DNA from: Brevibacterium marinum
GTDB lineage: Bacteria; Actinomycetota; Actinomycetes; Actinomycetales; Brevibacteriaceae
Direction of reading: 5' to 3'
Assembly: GCF_011927955.1 (NCBI RefSeq)
Contig: NZ_JAATJN010000001.1
Span: 62,001-126,000, forward strand
DNA: 64,000 bases
In this document: positions 60,686-64,000 of the stretch, in pieces
Layout of the letters: each line of letters opens with the position of its first letter
Position numbering within the stretch: the stretch's first letter is position 1
Translations under genes and position numbers: made by a program
The notes under the pieces: generated by a model
The model's database searches: none
The model's input: only the letters and a program-made list of their open reading frames with translations
Told to the model about the DNA's origin: nothing

Positions 60686-60698
60686 GTCGGAGGGTGCG

Positions 60699-61097
60699 TC
60701 AGAGGGAGTTGGCCTCTGCGTAGCCTGCTGCATCCATCACTTCGCCCAGCTCGGTGACGTTGACTTCGAGCAGCCAGCCCTCGCCGTAGGGGTCGGAGTT
60801 GAGCAGGCCGGGGTTGTCCGTGGCTGCCTCGTTGATGGAGACGACCTCGCCGGACACGGGGCAGTACAGGTCCGAGACCGACTTCGTCGACTCAACTTCG
60901 CCACAGGTCTCACCTGCAGTGACAGAGTCTCCGACTTCAGGCAGGTCGACGTAGACGACCTCGCCGAGAGCGTCGGAGGCGACCGCCGTGATGCCGATCT
61001 TGACCGTGTTGCCGACAATGGCGTCGGATTTGGCGTTGATCCACTCGTGCTCGGCGGAGTACGTGAAGTTGTCTGGGAGCGGGGGCAGTTGCGCCAT
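60699..61097 (-). CDS. gcvH: Glycine cleavage system H protein
   Basis: A 132-residue lipoyl carrier protein that shuttles the methylamine group between GcvP, GcvT and lipoamide dehydrogenase. The lipoylated lysine is in [18 protein letters not shown]; the family start [10 protein letters not shown] and the end [11 protein letters not shown] are present. The ATG at 61097 has AAGGA upstream. The 93-base spacer to gcvT contains a hairpin with 7-bp arms TGCCCCC (61142-61148) and GGGGGCA (61164-61170). Confidence 0.97.
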   Translation of the reverse strand: MAQLPPLPDNFTYSAEHEWINAKSDAIVGNTVKIGITAVASDALGEVVYVDLPEVGDSVTAGETCGEVESTKSVSDLYCPVSGEVVSINEAATDNPGLLNSDPYGEGWLLEVNVTELGEVMDAAGYAEANSL

Positions 61098-61190
61098 GAT
61101 TGTCCTTTTCTGCTGAGTTGACAGCTGTGTGGGTGAGCAGGTGCCCCCAGTGTACGAGTCACCGGGGGCAACACCATCACGATCTGCCGA

Positions 61191-62485
61191 TCACTTCTCG
61201 CCGCGTTTGTAGAACGGCAGCTGGGTGACGGTGAACTCGTGTGCCTTGCCGCGGATGTCCACGAACACGGGGGTGCCCGGATCGACCAGTCCGCGGTCGA
61301 GGAACGCCAGTGCGATGGGGTGTCCGAGCGTCGGTGAGGGCTGTCCGGAGGTGATGGTCCCGACTGCTGTACCACCCTCGGCTCCGACCTCGTCCGCCGA
61401 GGCGAAGACGCTCGCTCCCGCACGTGCGGCGCGGCGCCCCTCGGACGTGAGCCCGACGAGCACGCGTGCCGGTTCGGTCTCTCCCAGTTCGGCCAGGGCC
61501 TCGCGGGCGACGAAGTCCTCCTTGGTCTTGAACCCGATCATGCGGCCCAATCCGACGTCGAAGGGTGTGGTCTCGAGGCCGAGTTCGTTGCCGTAGAGCG
61601 GCATTCCCGCCTCCAAGCGCAGCGAGTCGCGTGAGGCCAGGCCGCAGGGCACGAGGCCGTAGTCGACTCCCGCGGTCGTCAGGGTCTGCCACAGACGCTC
61701 GGCCGCGATGTTGGGAATGTAGAGTTCGAACCCGTCCTCCCCGGTGTATCCGGTGCGTGCGAGCGCCAGGTCGATGCCGGCGATCGTCAGCGGCATCCAC
61801 GCGTAGTACTTCAGCTCGCGGACCGCCTCGCCGACGGTGATTCCCGTCGAGTTCACCGTGGAGTCATCGCCCACACCGTCTGCAGCCCCGGTCACGGCCG
61901 CATCGTTGGCCGCCGATCCATCCGCCGCGGTGGTGCTGGGCCCGAATTCCCCATGCGCACCCTCGTCGAGGGCACGGAGGATGATGGCCTCCGAGTTCGG
62001 TCCCTGCACGGCGATGAGCGTCGTATCCTCGGACTCGTCGCTGAGCCGGGCATCGGCTCCCGGCGACTGGGTGCCCACGAAGTCCTGCAGCCGCTGCTTC
62101 AGTGTCGCGACGACGGTCGGGGTGTTCGAGGCATTGGGGACGATGAGGAACTCTTCATCGCCGATCCGGTAGGTGATGAGGTCGTCGAGGAGGTAGCCGG
62201 ACTCGTTGACCAGCACCCCGTATTTGGCCTTGCCGATCTTCATCTTCGAATACTTCGCCACGAGTGCGTAGTCGAGGAAGGCGGCCGCGTCGGAGCCGGT
62301 GATGCGGACCTCGCCCATGTGGGAGAGGTCGAAGATCCCAGCTGCCTCACGCACGGCGCGATGCTCGGCGAGTTCGGACCCGTACTTCAGCGGCATGTCC
62401 CAACCGCCGAAATCGGTGAAGGAGGCCCCCAGCTGCGCGTGGATGCCGTGCAGCGGGGTCTCGCGCGTTGAATTCTCGGTACTCA

Positions 62486-62486
<1 letters not shown>
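61191..62486 (-). CDS. gcvT: Glycine cleavage system T protein (aminomethyltransferase)
   Basis: A 431-residue folate-dependent enzyme that releases ammonia and transfers the methylene group from H protein to tetrahydrofolate. N-terminal TPLHGIHAQLGASFTDFGGW, AGIFDLSHMGEVRITG, TLIAVQGPNSEAIL-like segment, ALARTGYTGEDGFELY and GLASRDSLRLEAGMPLYGNE identify it. Residues ~180-213 (rich in Ala, Asp, Gly, Ser, Thr) are an extra tract; homologues have about 365-375 residues. The ATG at 62486 shares a base with the gcvP stop codon (TGATG). Confidence 0.96.

Positions 62487-64000
<1,514 letters not shown>

Noticed and set aside
61098-61190. Glycine riboswitch in the gcv operon
   Set aside because: The spacer has only a plain 7-bp hairpin and no glycine-aptamer features; a riboswitch, if any, would lie upstream of gcvP outside the window.

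Overview
The window reads as chromosomal DNA of a high-GC actinobacterium. The gene set (ectoine synthesis, seven major-facilitator carriers, M13 and M18 peptidases, LytR-CpsA-Psr protein, RarA, a glycine cleavage cluster) and the codon use fit a Brevibacterium-like member of the Micrococcales. The genus is inferred from general familiarity, not from a marker gene. I saw no rRNA or tRNA gene, CRISPR array, transposase, integrase or prophage gene. Coding density is high. The first gene (acetoacetyl-CoA synthetase) and the last (gcvP) run off the window.

Layout. 1-9 kb: end of an acetoacetyl-CoA synthetase, an amino-acid permease, a two-gene Wzm/Wzt-like ABC exporter, an NAD(P)H:ferredoxin-type reductase, a rhodanese and a DHA2-type drug carrier. 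9-16 kb: glutaminase divergent from phosphoglucomutase, ferredoxin FdxA, and a divergent module of aminotransferase, XRE-cupin regulator and MFS carrier whose shared promoter carries an 11-bp direct repeat. 16-25 kb: LCP cell-wall ligase, MFS carriers, RarA with a repetitive tail, a GntR/MFS pair, and a small HTH plus membrane-protein pair behind a striking four-half-site operator. 25-29 kb: gene fossils (an FAD/BBE oxidase with an internal deletion, a sigma-factor-like fragment, a truncated Abi-like gene) around a stand-alone fumarate-reductase-like flavoprotein with its divergent LysR regulator. 29-47 kb: luciferase-like oxidoreductase, MarR/MFS pair, CopC-like protein, phosphatase, M13 and M18 peptidases, a DUF1684 protein with an unknown C-terminal half, an ABC-class ATPase, a YyaL/DUF255 protein, a class C serine hydrolase and a glycerophosphodiesterase.

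47-55.5 kb: the most coherent accessory unit. A double-domain Lrp/AsnC regulator is followed on the same strand by a polysaccharide-deacetylase-fold hydrolase, an MHS-family carrier, an SDR dehydrogenase and a ketopantoate-reductase-like enzyme (the last three joined by ATGA overlaps), then an alanine/glycine:cation symporter, a frameshifted small gene and an SMP-30-type lactonase. It looks like uptake and hydrolysis of a small C-N compound followed by oxidation of the products; the substrate is unknown.

55.7-64 kb: ectABC (osmolyte synthesis, reverse strand) and then gcvPTH-sdaA (glycine cleavage and serine deamination, reverse strand). Glycine cleavage supplies one-carbon units and SdaA turns serine into pyruvate, so the four genes form a glycine/serine catabolic operon.

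Two window-wide patterns stand out. Six otherwise standard proteins (RarA, M18 peptidase, ABC-class ATPase, YyaL, SdaA, GcvT) carry extra low-complexity Ala/Gly/Ser/Asp/Glu tracts at loops or ends. Several regulators and carriers have a -10-like hexamer 6-8 bases before the start codon, as expected of leaderless mRNAs.
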